This document shows positions 8,572 to 18,948 of a DNA stretch of 64,000 bases, in pieces. The notes beneath the pieces were generated by a model. The model was not told the origin of the DNA, searched no databases, and was given only the letters and a program-made list of their open reading frames with translations. The DNA comes from Stutzerimonas stutzeri (GTDB taxonomy: Bacteria > Pseudomonadota > Gammaproteobacteria > Pseudomonadales > Pseudomonadaceae): positions 1-64,000 of the forward strand of contig NZ_JAMOIH010000007.1 in the NCBI RefSeq assembly GCF_024448955.1, written 5' to 3'. The translations under genes were made by a program, and so were the position numbers. Position 1 is the stretch's first letter, and each line of letters starts with the position of its first letter.

Positions 8572-9429
8572 TCAGCGTTCGCTAAGGGCGAAGTTGGGCA
8601 GCGAATCCACCGGCTGGGTAAAACGGAAGGGGACAGATACCAAGCTGTCCCCGATGTTTTTCTGCACCACGAAATGCAAATGAGGCCCCGTGCTGCGTCC
8701 GGTGTTACCGGATTGGCCCAGGAGGCTACCGACCTTCACCTGCTGACCCGCATTCACCTGCACCGAACCACGCTTCAAATGCAGGTACGCGCTGTGCGTA
8801 CCGTCATCGTGGAGAATTCGCACGTAGTTCCCCGCCGGGTCCGGCCGACGTCCGTGCTGGTCGTTGCGTACCTTCACCACCGTACCCGCACGTGCCGCAA
8901 CGATCGGCGTGCCTACCGGCATGGCGATATCCACGGCAAAGCGGCCTTTGGGCGAGTTGTGGCTGAAATCGCCGCCGGCCCCCTGTGAAATACGAAACGG
9001 ACCGCCTTTCCAGGGCAGCGCATAGGCGTAGCCGCCCACCGAACCTTTCTTGCCCGGCTCCGGCGAGTAGATCAGCGAATAGCTGAACGACTGCTGGTAC
9101 ATCAAGGGGTAGCCGGACTGACGCTTGCGCAAGGTGGCGATCCGCATACGGGTGCGAGCGGGAACCGTCTTGCGCACCACGCCGTTGCCGACGCCCGCGA
9201 CATTGACCATCCGTGTCAGGCGCAGCACCACTTCGACTGGCACGTCAGTATCGTTGCGTACGTCCATCGCCTTGCCGGAGCCAACGCGGTTCACGAACAG
9301 CCGGACGCTACCGGCTTTGCCCGCCGGGAGCGTCGCATTGGTGATGGCGCCACCGGCAAGAACGGGCAGGGCGCTGATGGAAAGGAAGATCAGCAGAGCA
9401 AATGAAACGATCAGCCGAGTCGAAGCCAT
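8572..9429 (-). CDS. Secreted M23-family metallopeptidase (LytM/peptidoglycan hydrolase)
   Basis: A 285-residue protein with a signal peptide (hydrophobic VSFALLIFLSISALPVLA) and a C-terminal M23 domain. The zinc-site motifs are SHNSPKGRFAVDIAMPVGTP and the HxH of GPHLHFVVQ, with the typical GLHL-like YLHLKRGSV and GNTGRSTG loops. All ligands seem present, so it is probably an active endopeptidase rather than a degenerate activator. I start it at the ATG at 9429; the upstream extension lacks coding character. It is convergent with the cytochrome b561 gene, 6 bp between stops. Confidence 0.9.
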   Translation of the reverse strand: MASTRLIVSFALLIFLSISALPVLAGGAITNATLPAGKAGSVRLFVNRVGSGKAMDVRNDTDVPVEVVLRLTRMVNVAGVGNGVVRKTVPARTRMRIATLRKRQSGYPLMYQQSFSYSLIYSPEPGKKGSVGGYAYALPWKGGPFRISQGAGGDFSHNSPKGRFAVDIAMPVGTPIVAARAGTVVKVRNDQHGRRPDPAGNYVRILHDDGTHSAYLHLKRGSVQVNAGQQVKVGSLLGQSGNTGRSTGPHLHFVVQKNIGDSLVSVPFRFTQPVDSLPNFALSER

Positions 9430-9605
9430 AAGGTGTGATCCGTCACGGAAGGGACAACCCGCCTGCGGCTGGCAGAACAAATCCGTCGAGTTTCGTGAGT
9501 GCCGCGCTGGGGGTTGGGACTGGAGACATTCGCGAGGGTTCATACCGCACGTCGAGAACCATCGAACGGTTGAGTAGCTGCCGGCGTGGCCTTTAGATAA
9601 GTCGA

Positions 9606-9623
9606 AGCCCCGATGTCGGGGCT
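9606..9623 (-). terminator. Hairpin downstream of glgX
   Basis: AGCCCCGA-TG-TCGGGGCT is a perfect 8-bp stem located 24 bp past the glgX stop. The following T tract on the minus strand is weak, so it may be a poor terminator or an mRNA 3' stabiliser. Confidence 0.5.
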
Positions 9624-9646
9624 CCGCGGTTGGCGATGGTTCGGCG

Positions 9647-11797
9647 TTATTCCTCTTCCTTGATCAACTCGAACAGCAGCAGCGAGCGGCCGGTCAGTCC
9701 GTATTCATCGCTGAATTCGAAACGCTCGGCGCGTGCGACGGGGTTATTGGTGTCGATCAAGCGGTTCCAGTAAATGCCTTGCGGTACTTCCGGCAGGGTG
9801 AAGTTCACGATGTCGTGATGTGAGTTGACGATCAGCAACAAGGTTGCGTCCGAACCGGCCTTGCGAATGCCGGTTGCCTGCGCGCGGCCATCGAGCAACA
9901 TGCCCATGCAGCGGTTGTTGCCGTCTTCCCAGTGCTCGACGGTCATCTCTTCGGCATGCGGCGCGAGCCAGGTGACGTCCTTGACGCCCAGTTCCTCGTT
10001 GTAGGCACCGACCAGGAAACGTCCACGACGTAGCATCGGGTAGCGCTGGCGCAGGCGAATCAGTTTGCGAACGAAGGCCTGCAAGGTCCGGCTATCTTCG
10101 GGGATATCCCAGTTCACCCAACCGATTTCGCTGTCCTGGCAGTAGGCGTTGTTGTTGCCGTGCTGGGTCCGCGCAAACTCATCGCCGGCAACGATCATCG
10201 GCGTGCCTTGCGAGAACAGCAGCGTGGCGAAGAAGTTACGCATCTGACGGAAGCGCAGTTCGTTGATTTCCGCATCATGGGTCGGGCCTTCGACGCCGTG
10301 ATTCCAGGAAATGTTGTTGTCGCTGCCGTCGCGGTTGTCTTCGTCGTTGTCTTCGTTGTGCTTGTGGTTATAGGACACCAAGTCCTTGAGCGTGAAGCCG
10401 TCGTGCGCCGTCACGAAATTGACCGAACTGAACGGACGGCGGCCCCTCTGGTTGAATAGATCGCCCGAGCCGGTAAGGCGGCTGGCAAAGTCCGCCAGCT
10501 GACCGTCATCACCTCTCCAGAACGCTCGCACGGTATCGCGATATTGGTCGTTCCACTCGGCCCATCCGGGCGGGAAACCTCCGACCTGATAGCCGCCAGG
10601 CCCGCAGTCCCAAGGCTCGGCGATGAGCTTGGTCTTGGCCAGGACCGGGTCCTGACGACAGGCGACGAGGAAGCCATGGCGCTCGTCATAACCGTCGTGC
10701 TCGCGGCCCAGAATGGTCGCCAGATCGAAGCGGAAGCCATCGACGTGCATTTCTTCAGCCCAGTAGCGCAGGGAGTCGGTGACCATCTGCACGACACGCG
10801 GGTGACTCATGTCCAACGTGTTGCCGGTGCCCGAGTCGTTGATGTAGTAGCGCTTTTCGTCCGGCATCAGCCGGTAGTAGGAGACGTTGTCGATGCCGCG
10901 CATGGACAGGGTCGGGCCCAGCTCGTTGCCTTCGGCGGTGTGGTTGTAGACCACATCGAGAATGACCTCAAGATCGGCATTGTGCAGGTGCGCGACCATT
11001 TCCTTGAACTCGCTGATCTTGCCGCTGGCCAGGTATTTCGGATGCGGCGCGAAGAAGGCGATGCTGTTGTAGCCCCAGTAGTTGCTCATGCCTTTCTCCA
11101 GCAGATGCTGGTCCTGGACGAACGCATGAATGGGCAGGAATTCGATTGACGACACGCCGAGCTTGCTCAGGTAGTCGACTACCTCGGGTGTCTTGAAGCC
11201 GCCAAAGGTGCCGCGCATGTCTTCGGCCACCGATGGATGTCGCATGGTGAAGCCACGTACGTGGGTCTCATAGATGATGGTGCGATCCCAGGGGACTTGT
11301 ACCGGACGGTCGTGGCCCCAGGTGAACGCCGGATCGATGATCTTGCACTTTGGGACGAAGGGCGCGCTGTCTCGCTCATCGAAGCTGAAGTCGGCGTCGG
11401 GATGGCCGATGGTGTACCCGAACAGCGCCTCGGACCATTTCAGCTCGCCCACCAATTGCTTGGCATACGGGTCGATCAGCAATTTGTTGGGATTGAAACG
11501 GTGACCGGCTTCAGGCTCGTACGGGCCGTGCACGCGATAGCCATAGATTTGTCCCGGATGGGCGTCCGGGAGGTAGCCATGCCAGATCTCGTCGGTGTAT
11601 TCGGGCAGCTCGATACGCTCGAGCTCGGTTTCGCCATCGGTATCGAACAGGCACAGCTCAACCTTGGTGGCGTTCGCGGAAAAGATCGCGAAGTTGACCC
11701 CCAGCCCGTCCCAGGTGGCGCCAAGCGGGAAGGGGAGGCCTTCGCGAATACGCGAAGAGGTCAAAATCTGAGGCGCCGCAGGCTTTTTTCTACTCAT
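9647..11797 (-). CDS. glgX: Glycogen debranching enzyme (isoamylase type)
   Basis: A 716-residue GH13 debranching enzyme. It has an N-terminal CBM48-like domain ([22 protein letters not shown]), then the catalytic barrel with [27 protein letters not shown] (nucleophile Asp), [14 protein letters not shown] (acid/base Glu) and [16 protein letters not shown]. It hydrolyses alpha-1,6 branches of glycogen-like glucans to linear chains, which TreY/TreZ can turn into trehalose. ATG at 11797 follows GGAGA; the longer reading is discounted. It is the last gene of the operon, after a 105-bp gap, and ends with acidic LIKEEE. Confidence 0.95.
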   Translation of the reverse strand: MSRKKPAAPQILTSSRIREGLPFPLGATWDGLGVNFAIFSANATKVELCLFDTDGETELERIELPEYTDEIWHGYLPDAHPGQIYGYRVHGPYEPEAGHRFNPNKLLIDPYAKQLVGELKWSEALFGYTIGHPDADFSFDERDSAPFVPKCKIIDPAFTWGHDRPVQVPWDRTIIYETHVRGFTMRHPSVAEDMRGTFGGFKTPEVVDYLSKLGVSSIEFLPIHAFVQDQHLLEKGMSNYWGYNSIAFFAPHPKYLASGKISEFKEMVAHLHNADLEVILDVVYNHTAEGNELGPTLSMRGIDNVSYYRLMPDEKRYYINDSGTGNTLDMSHPRVVQMVTDSLRYWAEEMHVDGFRFDLATILGREHDGYDERHGFLVACRQDPVLAKTKLIAEPWDCGPGGYQVGGFPPGWAEWNDQYRDTVRAFWRGDDGQLADFASRLTGSGDLFNQRGRRPFSSVNFVTAHDGFTLKDLVSYNHKHNEDNDEDNRDGSDNNISWNHGVEGPTHDAEINELRFRQMRNFFATLLFSQGTPMIVAGDEFARTQHGNNNAYCQDSEIGWVNWDIPEDSRTLQAFVRKLIRLRQRYPMLRRGRFLVGAYNEELGVKDVTWLAPHAEEMTVEHWEDGNNRCMGMLLDGRAQATGIRKAGSDATLLLIVNSHHDIVNFTLPEVPQGIYWNRLIDTNNPVARAERFEFSDEYGLTGRSLLLFELIKEEE

Positions 11798-11902
11798 GAA
11801 ATCTCCGATGGCAGCTCGTGCTCTTGGTTGAGGCTGTGCAGGACGATTGAACGCCACGGTCGCCCGATCCTCCGAGGGAGCCGGGCTGCACCGCGGTGCT
11901 GT

Positions 11903-12283
11903 TCAGGCTTCTTTCTTGGTACGTGGGGCGCGAGTTTTCTTCACGCCAGCCGGCGTGCCTTCGGCGGCATCAGTGCCGGCCTTGGCCTTCGGACTCGCAG
12001 TACCTTTGGCGGCAGCGTCTGCCTTGGCGGGTTTGACGTCTTTCGGGTCATTGGCATCCTTCGCCGTTTTCGTCGCCTTGGCGGTTTTAGCCGCCGGTGT
12101 CGCGTCGGTCGGTTTGGTGGCGGTCTTGCGCGCGCGGCTTGCGGGTTTGTCGCCAGGCTTGGCCTCCGCCTCGGCAAGCTTGCGGGCCATTTCCCAGTGA
12201 CGTTCGTCCTCGCCGTGCGGGCGGCCCTCCGATACCCATATGTCGTACGCGAGTTCGCGGATGCGCTGCTCGTTCTTGTTCAT
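11903..12283 (-). CDS. DUF2934 protein with long Ala/Lys/Pro-rich tail
   Basis: A 126-residue protein. The N-terminal 35 residues form a DUF2934 domain (RIRELAYDIWVSEGRPHGEDERHWEMARKL). The remaining ~90 residues are low-complexity and very basic, rich in Ala, Lys, Thr and Pro (ATKPTDATPAAKTAKATKTAKD), ending TRAPRTKKEA, which recalls histone-H1-like or nucleic-acid-binding tails. It is embedded between treY and glgX, overlapping treY by 4 bp (ATGA). I recall a DUF2934 gene at the same place in P. aeruginosa. A role in the glycogen/trehalose pathway is possible but unknown. Confidence 0.85.
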   Translation of the reverse strand: MNKNEQRIRELAYDIWVSEGRPHGEDERHWEMARKLAEAEAKPGDKPASRARKTATKPTDATPAAKTAKATKTAKDANDPKDVKPAKADAAAKGTASPKAKAGTDAAEGTPAGVKKTRAPRTKKEA

Positions 12284-15093
12284 CGTTCTGATTCTCCTGT
12301 TGAACTGATCGTTACCTGTAAAACCGCCACCGGCAGTTGCTGCAAAACCTCTGCCGCACTCAGAGCCGTTTGTTTGGGTGTGACTGTCTTTCCGTCAAAA
12401 AGTCGCTCCAGAGCATGACCGCTCAGCGCATTGGGCAATCGCACCCACGTGTCGCCCCAGCGCTCAGCAGGAATCTGTGGTGTCTGACTGTCAGCGAGCA
12501 GACTGCTGGCCAGCCGCGCCGCCACCACGATGAGCCAGTTGCCGTCGAGCTCACGGGCGAAGGCGATCAACCGATCGGCGTGCTCACCCTCGACGTGCAG
12601 CGGCAGGTGGCTACCCTCGCTGAACAGCCGTGGCTGCGAGCGTCGCAATCCAAGGGTCCGTCCGATCAGCCATTGTTTGATGCGACCGTCCTGCCAATTC
12701 GCCAGCAACTCGGCCGGTTGCGCCTGCAAGTCGAAGGTGGCGCGACGACGGTCGAAATCGACCGGGCGACGGTTGTCCGGATCAACCAGACTGAAATCCC
12801 AGTAATCGGCACCTTGATAAAGGTCCGGTACGCCGGGTGTGGTCATGCGCAGCAGCGCTTGAGTCAAGCTATTCAAGGCCCCGGCCGGGGCCAATTCGAG
12901 AGCTGACTCGGCGATCTCGCTGCGCAGCGTCCTACATTCTTCGCCGAGCAGCAGAGCCCGTAGATAGTGCTGGCAGGCGCTTTCGTATTCGCTATTAGGA
13001 TCGGTCCAAGTGCTGCGCAACTTGGCTTCACGCACGGCCTTTTCCTGCCACTTGATGATCCGCTCGCAAAACGCCTCCATAGCTGGCTTGTCATCGACGT
13101 TCAGGTCCAGCGGCCAGCAGCCGAGCAGTATCTGGAACAGCAGCATCTCGTCTCCAGCCGAAGGCGCCGGCCCGTCGGCCAACTCCTGACGCTGGCCATA
13201 AGCGAGTTGTCGCCAGTGGCGCACCTTGGCGGCAAACCATTCGGCGCGCTCGCTGATCACCGTCATACGAGCGCGGGTGTCTTCGCCGCGCTTGTGGTCG
13301 TGGGTCGCAGTGGTCAACAGGTTGCGCGGAAAATGTTCGGCACGCTCCAGGCAAGCGGCGTGAAAGGCCTGTACCGGCGCGCTGAAGGTTTGCGGATCGA
13401 ACCCCACGTCGTTACGCGACAGCAAAGCACCGGAGCGATAGCAGGCGGTGTCTTCCACGGCCTTGGCAGCCGCCGGCGAGGTGAGTTGCTGGAAGCGCGT
13501 GCAGGCGTAACGACGGATTCGCCGTGCAGGTCCAGGCGGCAATGCGCGCAGGCTTTCGCCGCCGAGCCAGCGGTCGAGCAGATCCAGCAAGGGCCAGTCC
13601 GCCTCGCCAAGCGTCGTGCGGGCGCCAGCCAGCGCCTGCTGGAAGAATGGCTCATCGGCTTCGCGTCGGCCTTGGGCGCCGACATAGGTCCGATACACCG
13701 GAAAGTGCACGATCAGCTCCAACAGCGCCCGGCGTATTGCACCGAGCGTGATATCCCGAGTCATTACGTCGTAGCGCGCCACTTGCAGGAGCGCCTGGGC
13801 GACGGCCTCGAAGTCGCCTGCCAACGGCCCGGTCAATACCAGCTGCCGCGCCTGCCGCACCTCTTCCATGAAATCCGCCGGGCGTTCGGCGGTTTCGCTC
13901 CATAGCGCGCAGAGCACTGCCTTGCCGGCGGGGTCGTGCTGCAGCAGCGATACCTGATTCATGAACTCATAGCCGGTGGTGCCATCCACACCCCAGTCGT
14001 CGTGCAAGCGCTCACCTTCGGCGAGGATTTTTTCGACGTAGATCGGCACATGATCCTGGGCAGCTGACGCAGGCCGAGCGGCATTGAGGCGATCGACCCG
14101 GCGCCGCAGCCGGCGGCAATAACCACGCGGATTGGCCAGGCCGTCGATGTGATCGATGCGCAAACCATCGACCAGCCCTTCGGCGAGCAATTCGAAGATC
14201 TTTGCGTGGGTCTCCTCGAACACCACTGGCCGCTCGACACGCAGGCCGCCAAGCTCGTTGATATCGAAGAAGCGCCGCCAGTTGATGTCGTCGCCAGCGG
14301 TACGCCAGCTGGCGAGGCGGTAGTTCTGCCGTTCGAGCAGGCCGTGAAGGCGTTTGAAGCCTTCCTCGGTGGTCGAGTCGTAGTGTTTGAGCGCGTCTTC
14401 GAGGGTCTGCCGTAGTGCGCCGTCTTTCAGTAACTGAGCCAGATCGGCGCGTAGCTGGCGTGCGGTCTGATAAGGCGCCGGCTCGGTTTTCAGAGCATCG
14501 AAGTGTTGCGCCAGGGCGCGCAGCTCCGGGTTATCGGTTAGCCGCAGGATCTCGCCGTAGCTCGGTGGCGTAATAGGGAAGCGGTGCTCGTAGTGCTCGG
14601 CATGGAAGGCGCCGTTCTCCGCATCTAGCCGCAGCGGAATCTTGCCGTCCTGCAGGGCCTCGCCATAGTCGCAGCCCAGGAAGGGGACCAGCAACTGGCC
14701 TTCGAGCAAGGGATCGGGCGAATTCCATTGAATATCGAAGAACTGTGCATAAGGGCTGCGGCGACCCCATTCGAGCACATCCAGCCACCAGGGATTGCCC
14801 GCGCCGCCAACGGCCATGTGGTTGGAGACGATATCGAGGATCAGCCCCATGCCTTTGGCGCGTAGCGCGTCGACCAGACGGCGCAGAGCCGGCTCGCCGC
14901 CGAGTTCAGGATTGATGCGGGTCGGGTCGATGACATCGTAGCCGTGCATCGAACCAGGCCGCGCCGTCAGCAGCGGCGACGCGTAAAGATGGCTGATGCC
15001 GAGGTCGGCGAAGTAATCGACCAGAGCGGTCGCATCGTCCAAGGTGAAGTCCCGATGAAATTGCAATCGCAGGGTGGCGCTCAGGTCTTTCAT
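12280..15093 (-). CDS. treY: Maltooligosyl trehalose synthase
   Basis: A 937-residue GH13 enzyme that isomerises the reducing-end alpha-1,4 bond of a maltodextrin to an alpha,alpha-1,1 bond. Family marks: LRLQFHRDFTLDDA and GISHLYASPLLTARPGSMHGYDV at the N-terminus, DIVSNHMAVGG near residue 90, GLRIDHIDGLANP near residue 315 (nucleophile Asp), YVEKILAEGE near 350 (acid/base Glu), and TTPGVPDLYQGADYWDFSLVDPDNRRPVD near 760. It acts together with TreZ two genes upstream. It overlaps malQ and the DUF2934 gene by 4 bp each, so the genes are probably translated in a coupled way. Confidence 0.96.
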   Translation of the reverse strand: MKDLSATLRLQFHRDFTLDDATALVDYFADLGISHLYASPLLTARPGSMHGYDVIDPTRINPELGGEPALRRLVDALRAKGMGLILDIVSNHMAVGGAGNPWWLDVLEWGRRSPYAQFFDIQWNSPDPLLEGQLLVPFLGCDYGEALQDGKIPLRLDAENGAFHAEHYEHRFPITPPSYGEILRLTDNPELRALAQHFDALKTEPAPYQTARQLRADLAQLLKDGALRQTLEDALKHYDSTTEEGFKRLHGLLERQNYRLASWRTAGDDINWRRFFDINELGGLRVERPVVFEETHAKIFELLAEGLVDGLRIDHIDGLANPRGYCRRLRRRVDRLNAARPASAAQDHVPIYVEKILAEGERLHDDWGVDGTTGYEFMNQVSLLQHDPAGKAVLCALWSETAERPADFMEEVRQARQLVLTGPLAGDFEAVAQALLQVARYDVMTRDITLGAIRRALLELIVHFPVYRTYVGAQGRREADEPFFQQALAGARTTLGEADWPLLDLLDRWLGGESLRALPPGPARRIRRYACTRFQQLTSPAAAKAVEDTACYRSGALLSRNDVGFDPQTFSAPVQAFHAACLERAEHFPRNLLTTATHDHKRGEDTRARMTVISERAEWFAAKVRHWRQLAYGQRQELADGPAPSAGDEMLLFQILLGCWPLDLNVDDKPAMEAFCERIIKWQEKAVREAKLRSTWTDPNSEYESACQHYLRALLLGEECRTLRSEIAESALELAPAGALNSLTQALLRMTTPGVPDLYQGADYWDFSLVDPDNRRPVDFDRRRATFDLQAQPAELLANWQDGRIKQWLIGRTLGLRRSQPRLFSEGSHLPLHVEGEHADRLIAFARELDGNWLIVVAARLASSLLADSQTPQIPAERWGDTWVRLPNALSGHALERLFDGKTVTPKQTALSAAEVLQQLPVAVLQVTISSTGESER

Positions 15094-17168
15094 CGATGTT
15101 CGCTTCCAATGTTCTGCTTACGGGCTTCAGCAAGGGTATTCAGGCGGCGCGTGCATGCCGGCTCGTCGAGCAGCGTGGTGCTGTCGCCGGGGTAGCGGCG
15201 ACGCCAGTTGGGGTGGGCGTCGGTGGTGCCTGGCATGTTCGGCTGTTCCAGCAGGCACAGCGCATCCTCGATCGGGAACAGCACCAGTGGCGCTGGCGTG
15301 CGCCCGAGGAAGGCCGCGCAAGCGTCGGCCAGCACTTGCGGGTCGCTGAGATCGCCTTGAACGTCAGGTGCGTATTCGCGCAACAGGCGTAGTAGGCCCG
15401 CTCGTTCACGCTCACGTTCTTCCAGCTGTGCCGGGCGCTCATGCTCCTGGTGCTGGCCAACCTGGATGCGCCAATCGATGTCGTGGCCTTGCCACCAGCC
15501 ATTTATCGTCGGCAAATCATGAGTGGTAGAGGTGGCCAGCGCACTGCGCGGCCACTGCATTGGTGGTTTGAATGTGCCTTGATGATCGCGCTCGAAGAAC
15601 AGCACGCGCATCGCAAGCAGGTTACGAGCCGCCAGCTTCTCGCGAAGGCCTTCCGGTACGGTGCCCAGGTCTTCGCCGAGGATCACTGCATTGCGTCGCC
15701 AGGCTTCCAACGACAGCAGCCGCAGCAGGTCGTCGAACGGGTAATTCAGATAGGCGCCTTCAGCAGGCCCTGCGCCGGAGGGCATCACCCAAAGGCGCAT
15801 CAGGCCCATCACGTGATCGATGCGCATGCCGCCAGCGTGCGCCAGGTTAGCGCGCACCATCTCGATGAACGCGCGATAACCGTGGGCCTTGAGACCCCAG
15901 GGCGAAAACGCGGAAATGCCCCAGCTCTGACCCTGGCGATTGATGATGTCCGGCGGTGCGCCGACGCTCAGTGCGGCCAACACTTCGTCCTGCCGGCTCC
16001 AGGCCTGGCTGCCACCGCCATCGGCGCCGACGGCCAGATCGCTGATCAGACCGATCTTCATCCCGGCGCTCTGCGCTGCGATCTGTGCACGCTCCAGGCC
16101 GCGCGCGATCAGCCACTGGCAGAAGGCGTAATAGCTCACCTCGTCGGCATGCTGCTGGGCGAATCGCTCGACGCCAGCGCTTTGCGGCGTGCGGTATTCC
16201 TCTGGCCAATCGCGCCAGTGTTGCGGATGGCCATCGGGGCTGAGGAGCGCGGCGTGCAAGGCCTCGAAACGACAGTGGTTCTCCAGCGCCTCGCCACCTG
16301 CTTCGCGGAAGCTGTCGAAGTCGGCCTGCTGGGCATTTCCGCCTGTGCAGAAATCGTCGTAAAGCGTGTGGAGCAGGCACTGACGGGCTTTCGATACGGC
16401 ATCCCAGTCGATCAGCTCCAGTTGTTCCAGACGCTGCAGTTCTTCGCCGAGGCCGCAGGACTCGACGGCGATCCGCACGGGCTTCTCACCGAGCACCGCT
16501 TCCGGTGCGCTATGCAGAATGTTGTAGAAAAGCCGGCTGGAGGGTGAATACGGGCTGTACTGGCCACTGTTGCCCGGGAACATGGCATGGATCGGGCTGA
16601 TGCCCAGCGCTGAAGCGCCATGCGCGGCGGCGTTACGCACCAGGGTTTCCAGCGCCAGGGTATCGCCGAGCCCACCATCGCCGGGGCGGCGTAGGCCGTA
16701 CAGCTGTGCTGTGAGTCCCCATGCGTTGGGACCGGCGACGTCTTCGACACTGGGGCAGGCATGTGGGGCTACCGCGAGCGTCAGCTGTTGTTCGGCGATG
16801 TCCAGTCGGTGATAACCCGGCGTGTCGATCACGACCAGGCGGGCCTGATCGTCCAGCGTTCCTTCCTGAAGGCTGCCGTCTTCCAATTCCAGACGGTAGC
16901 GCGTGGACGGCTCGCAGTATTGGCCCAGCTCCAGTGCCGTCCCCTGATCCAGGGTGATCAAGGGCGGCAGGTTGGCGCCGCCATTGATAGCGTCGAGCTT
17001 TTTCAGGCTGCTCTCGATTTCTTCGTCGCTGCCGGCCGCAAGTCCTAGTCCGTTGAGCACGGCTCGCAGTACTTCGGGGCTTACCCGCTGGTCGCGGCCA
17101 TCGGCGTCTACCCAATCGATGGATAGGCCGGCGGCCTCGGCCAGTCGGTTCAGTCGTTCATCACTCAT
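15090..17168 (-). CDS. malQ: 4-alpha-glucanotransferase
   Basis: A 692-residue GH77 enzyme (amylomaltase) that moves maltosyl units between alpha-glucan chains, lengthening short maltodextrins for TreY or GlgX products. Visible motifs: GMRIDHVMGLMRLWVMPSG (nucleophile Asp region), VILGEDLGTVPEGLREKL (acid/base), and TSTTHDLPTINGWWQGHD. ATG at 17168 (MSDERLNRLAEAAGL) is preferred over the longer reading, which has no coding character. It overlaps treZ by 8 bp and treY by 4 bp. Confidence 0.95.
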   Translation of the reverse strand: MSDERLNRLAEAAGLSIDWVDADGRDQRVSPEVLRAVLNGLGLAAGSDEEIESSLKKLDAINGGANLPPLITLDQGTALELGQYCEPSTRYRLELEDGSLQEGTLDDQARLVVIDTPGYHRLDIAEQQLTLAVAPHACPSVEDVAGPNAWGLTAQLYGLRRPGDGGLGDTLALETLVRNAAAHGASALGISPIHAMFPGNSGQYSPYSPSSRLFYNILHSAPEAVLGEKPVRIAVESCGLGEELQRLEQLELIDWDAVSKARQCLLHTLYDDFCTGGNAQQADFDSFREAGGEALENHCRFEALHAALLSPDGHPQHWRDWPEEYRTPQSAGVERFAQQHADEVSYYAFCQWLIARGLERAQIAAQSAGMKIGLISDLAVGADGGGSQAWSRQDEVLAALSVGAPPDIINRQGQSWGISAFSPWGLKAHGYRAFIEMVRANLAHAGGMRIDHVMGLMRLWVMPSGAGPAEGAYLNYPFDDLLRLLSLEAWRRNAVILGEDLGTVPEGLREKLAARNLLAMRVLFFERDHQGTFKPPMQWPRSALATSTTHDLPTINGWWQGHDIDWRIQVGQHQEHERPAQLEERERERAGLLRLLREYAPDVQGDLSDPQVLADACAAFLGRTPAPLVLFPIEDALCLLEQPNMPGTTDAHPNWRRRYPGDSTTLLDEPACTRRLNTLAEARKQNIGSEHR

Positions 17169-18936
17169 CTGCTGTCTCCAGATACATCCTGGCGGAGCGC
17201 GCGCGCAGCGTGCCTGGGGTGGAAGTGTCAGTGCTCCGGCTGGCATGCAGCAGGCGCGCCTCGGCCGCTGGCGGAGTCAACTCAATGTCGCGGGCGCTGA
17301 GGTTCAGTTCCAGGCGCAGCTCGCTGCCATCACCCAGACGCCAGCGGGCGAGGGCGGCGGCTTCTCCCAGCGTCTGCGCACCGAGGAACTGCGAGCCTTC
17401 GAGACGCGGCACGATCTCGCGATGGCGGATCTTCAACAGTTGGCGATACAACGCCAGCCACTCGGCATGTTCCGGCTGGTCCCGCTTGCTGAAGTCGGGT
17501 TTTGACGCCTCGAAGGTTTCTACTGCGTTCGGGTCTGGAATGCGCGCGCGGGTCTGCTCGTCGGCGAACTCGGAAAACTCGGCGAATTCGCCGCGGCGGC
17601 CTTCCCGAACGGCATCGGCCAGTTCGCCGTGGTGGCTGGTGAAAAACAGAAAGGGCTCGCGTGCACCCCATTCCTCGCCCATGAACAGCAGCGGAATCAT
17701 CGGCGAAAGCAGCAGAACGGTGGTCGCGGCCTTCAAGGCATCGGGATCGGCGAGGCTGATCAACCGGTCGCCGAATGCGCGGTTGCCGGTTTGGTCATGG
17801 TTCTGCAGGAACAGCACGAACGAGGTCGGCGAAAGGTGCCCACTGAGTTCGCCACGGGATTCACCGCGGCGGTTCTGCTGGCCCTGATAGATAAAACCTT
17901 CGCCGAGAAAACGCACCAGTTTGTCGGTCGCGTCCTGGTGGTACTCGGCGTAATAACCCTGGCTCTCCCCGGTCAGCAACGTATGCAGGACGTTGTGGCC
18001 GTCATCGTCCCACTGGGCGGTGAATCCTTGGGTCAGCAGGCTGGCGCGGTTGTCTTCGTTCTCTAGCACCAGATGTACATGCCGGCCGGGCTCGGTTTCG
18101 GCGCGCACCCGTTCGGCCAGTTCGGTCAGGAAGGTGCGATCGGGAATGGCGTGGACGGCGTCCATGCGCAGGCCATCGAAACGGTATTCCATCAGCCACA
18201 TCAGCGCGTTATCGATGAAGAAATCGCGCACCTCGCGTCGGCGAAAGTCGATGGCATCACCCCAGGGCGTCTGCTGGTCGTGGCGGAAGAAATGTTTGGC
18301 GTAACGGTGCAGATAATTGCCGTCCGGCCCGAAGTGGTTGTAGACCACGTCGATGAAGACCATCAGCCCCAGCCCGTGGGCCGTGTCGATCAGCTGCTTG
18401 AGCTGCTCGGGCGTGCCGTAGGACGCTTCGGGTGCATAGAGCAGAACGCCGTCGTAGCCCCAGTTGCGATCACCGGGAAATTCGGCGAGCGGCATCAGTT
18501 CGATGGCGGTGACGCCCAGTTCGGCAAGGACAGGAAGGCGCTGCTCGATCTGCGCGTAGCCGCCGTACGCGGACACGTGCAATTCGTAGAGCACGGTTTC
18601 GTGCCACGGGCGGCCTTGCCAGTCGCGGTTGCGCCATTGATAGGCATCGGGATCGACCACGACGCTCGGGTCGTGGATGTCCACCGACTGCGCTCGGGAG
18701 GCGGGATCTGGCACCGTCAGTTCGTCGTCAATGAGAAAGCTGTATTGCGAGCCGGTGGATGCATTCGCCTCGATGCTGTACCAACCGTCTTCGCCTTCCT
18801 GCATGGGCAGCGTATCGCCGCCGATTATCACCAGGCTGACGCTTTGCGCGTCGGGTGCCCAGAGCCTGAACCGGGTACGCGAAGCGTCGAGTAGCACCGG
18901 TCCGTGTCGCCCGTCACGGGCTGGCCTGTTTTGCAT
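17161..18936 (-). CDS. treZ: Malto-oligosyltrehalose trehalohydrolase
   Basis: A 591-residue GH13 enzyme that releases free trehalose from the end of maltooligosyl trehalose made by TreY. It has an N-terminal CBM48-like domain (TRFRLWAPDAQSVSLVI), DVVYNHFGPDGNYLH near residue 200, GLRMDAVHAIPD near 255 (nucleophile Asp), HLVLENEDNRASLL near 290 (acid/base Glu), and FLQNHDQTGNRAFGDRL near 380. It starts 12 bp after the glgA stop, so it belongs to the same transcript. Confidence 0.95.
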   Translation of the reverse strand: MQNRPARDGRHGPVLLDASRTRFRLWAPDAQSVSLVIIGGDTLPMQEGEDGWYSIEANASTGSQYSFLIDDELTVPDPASRAQSVDIHDPSVVVDPDAYQWRNRDWQGRPWHETVLYELHVSAYGGYAQIEQRLPVLAELGVTAIELMPLAEFPGDRNWGYDGVLLYAPEASYGTPEQLKQLIDTAHGLGLMVFIDVVYNHFGPDGNYLHRYAKHFFRHDQQTPWGDAIDFRRREVRDFFIDNALMWLMEYRFDGLRMDAVHAIPDRTFLTELAERVRAETEPGRHVHLVLENEDNRASLLTQGFTAQWDDDGHNVLHTLLTGESQGYYAEYHQDATDKLVRFLGEGFIYQGQQNRRGESRGELSGHLSPTSFVLFLQNHDQTGNRAFGDRLISLADPDALKAATTVLLLSPMIPLLFMGEEWGAREPFLFFTSHHGELADAVREGRRGEFAEFSEFADEQTRARIPDPNAVETFEASKPDFSKRDQPEHAEWLALYRQLLKIRHREIVPRLEGSQFLGAQTLGEAAALARWRLGDGSELRLELNLSARDIELTPPAAEARLLHASRSTDTSTPGTLRARSARMYLETADE

Positions 18937-18948
18937 TGATTGACCTCG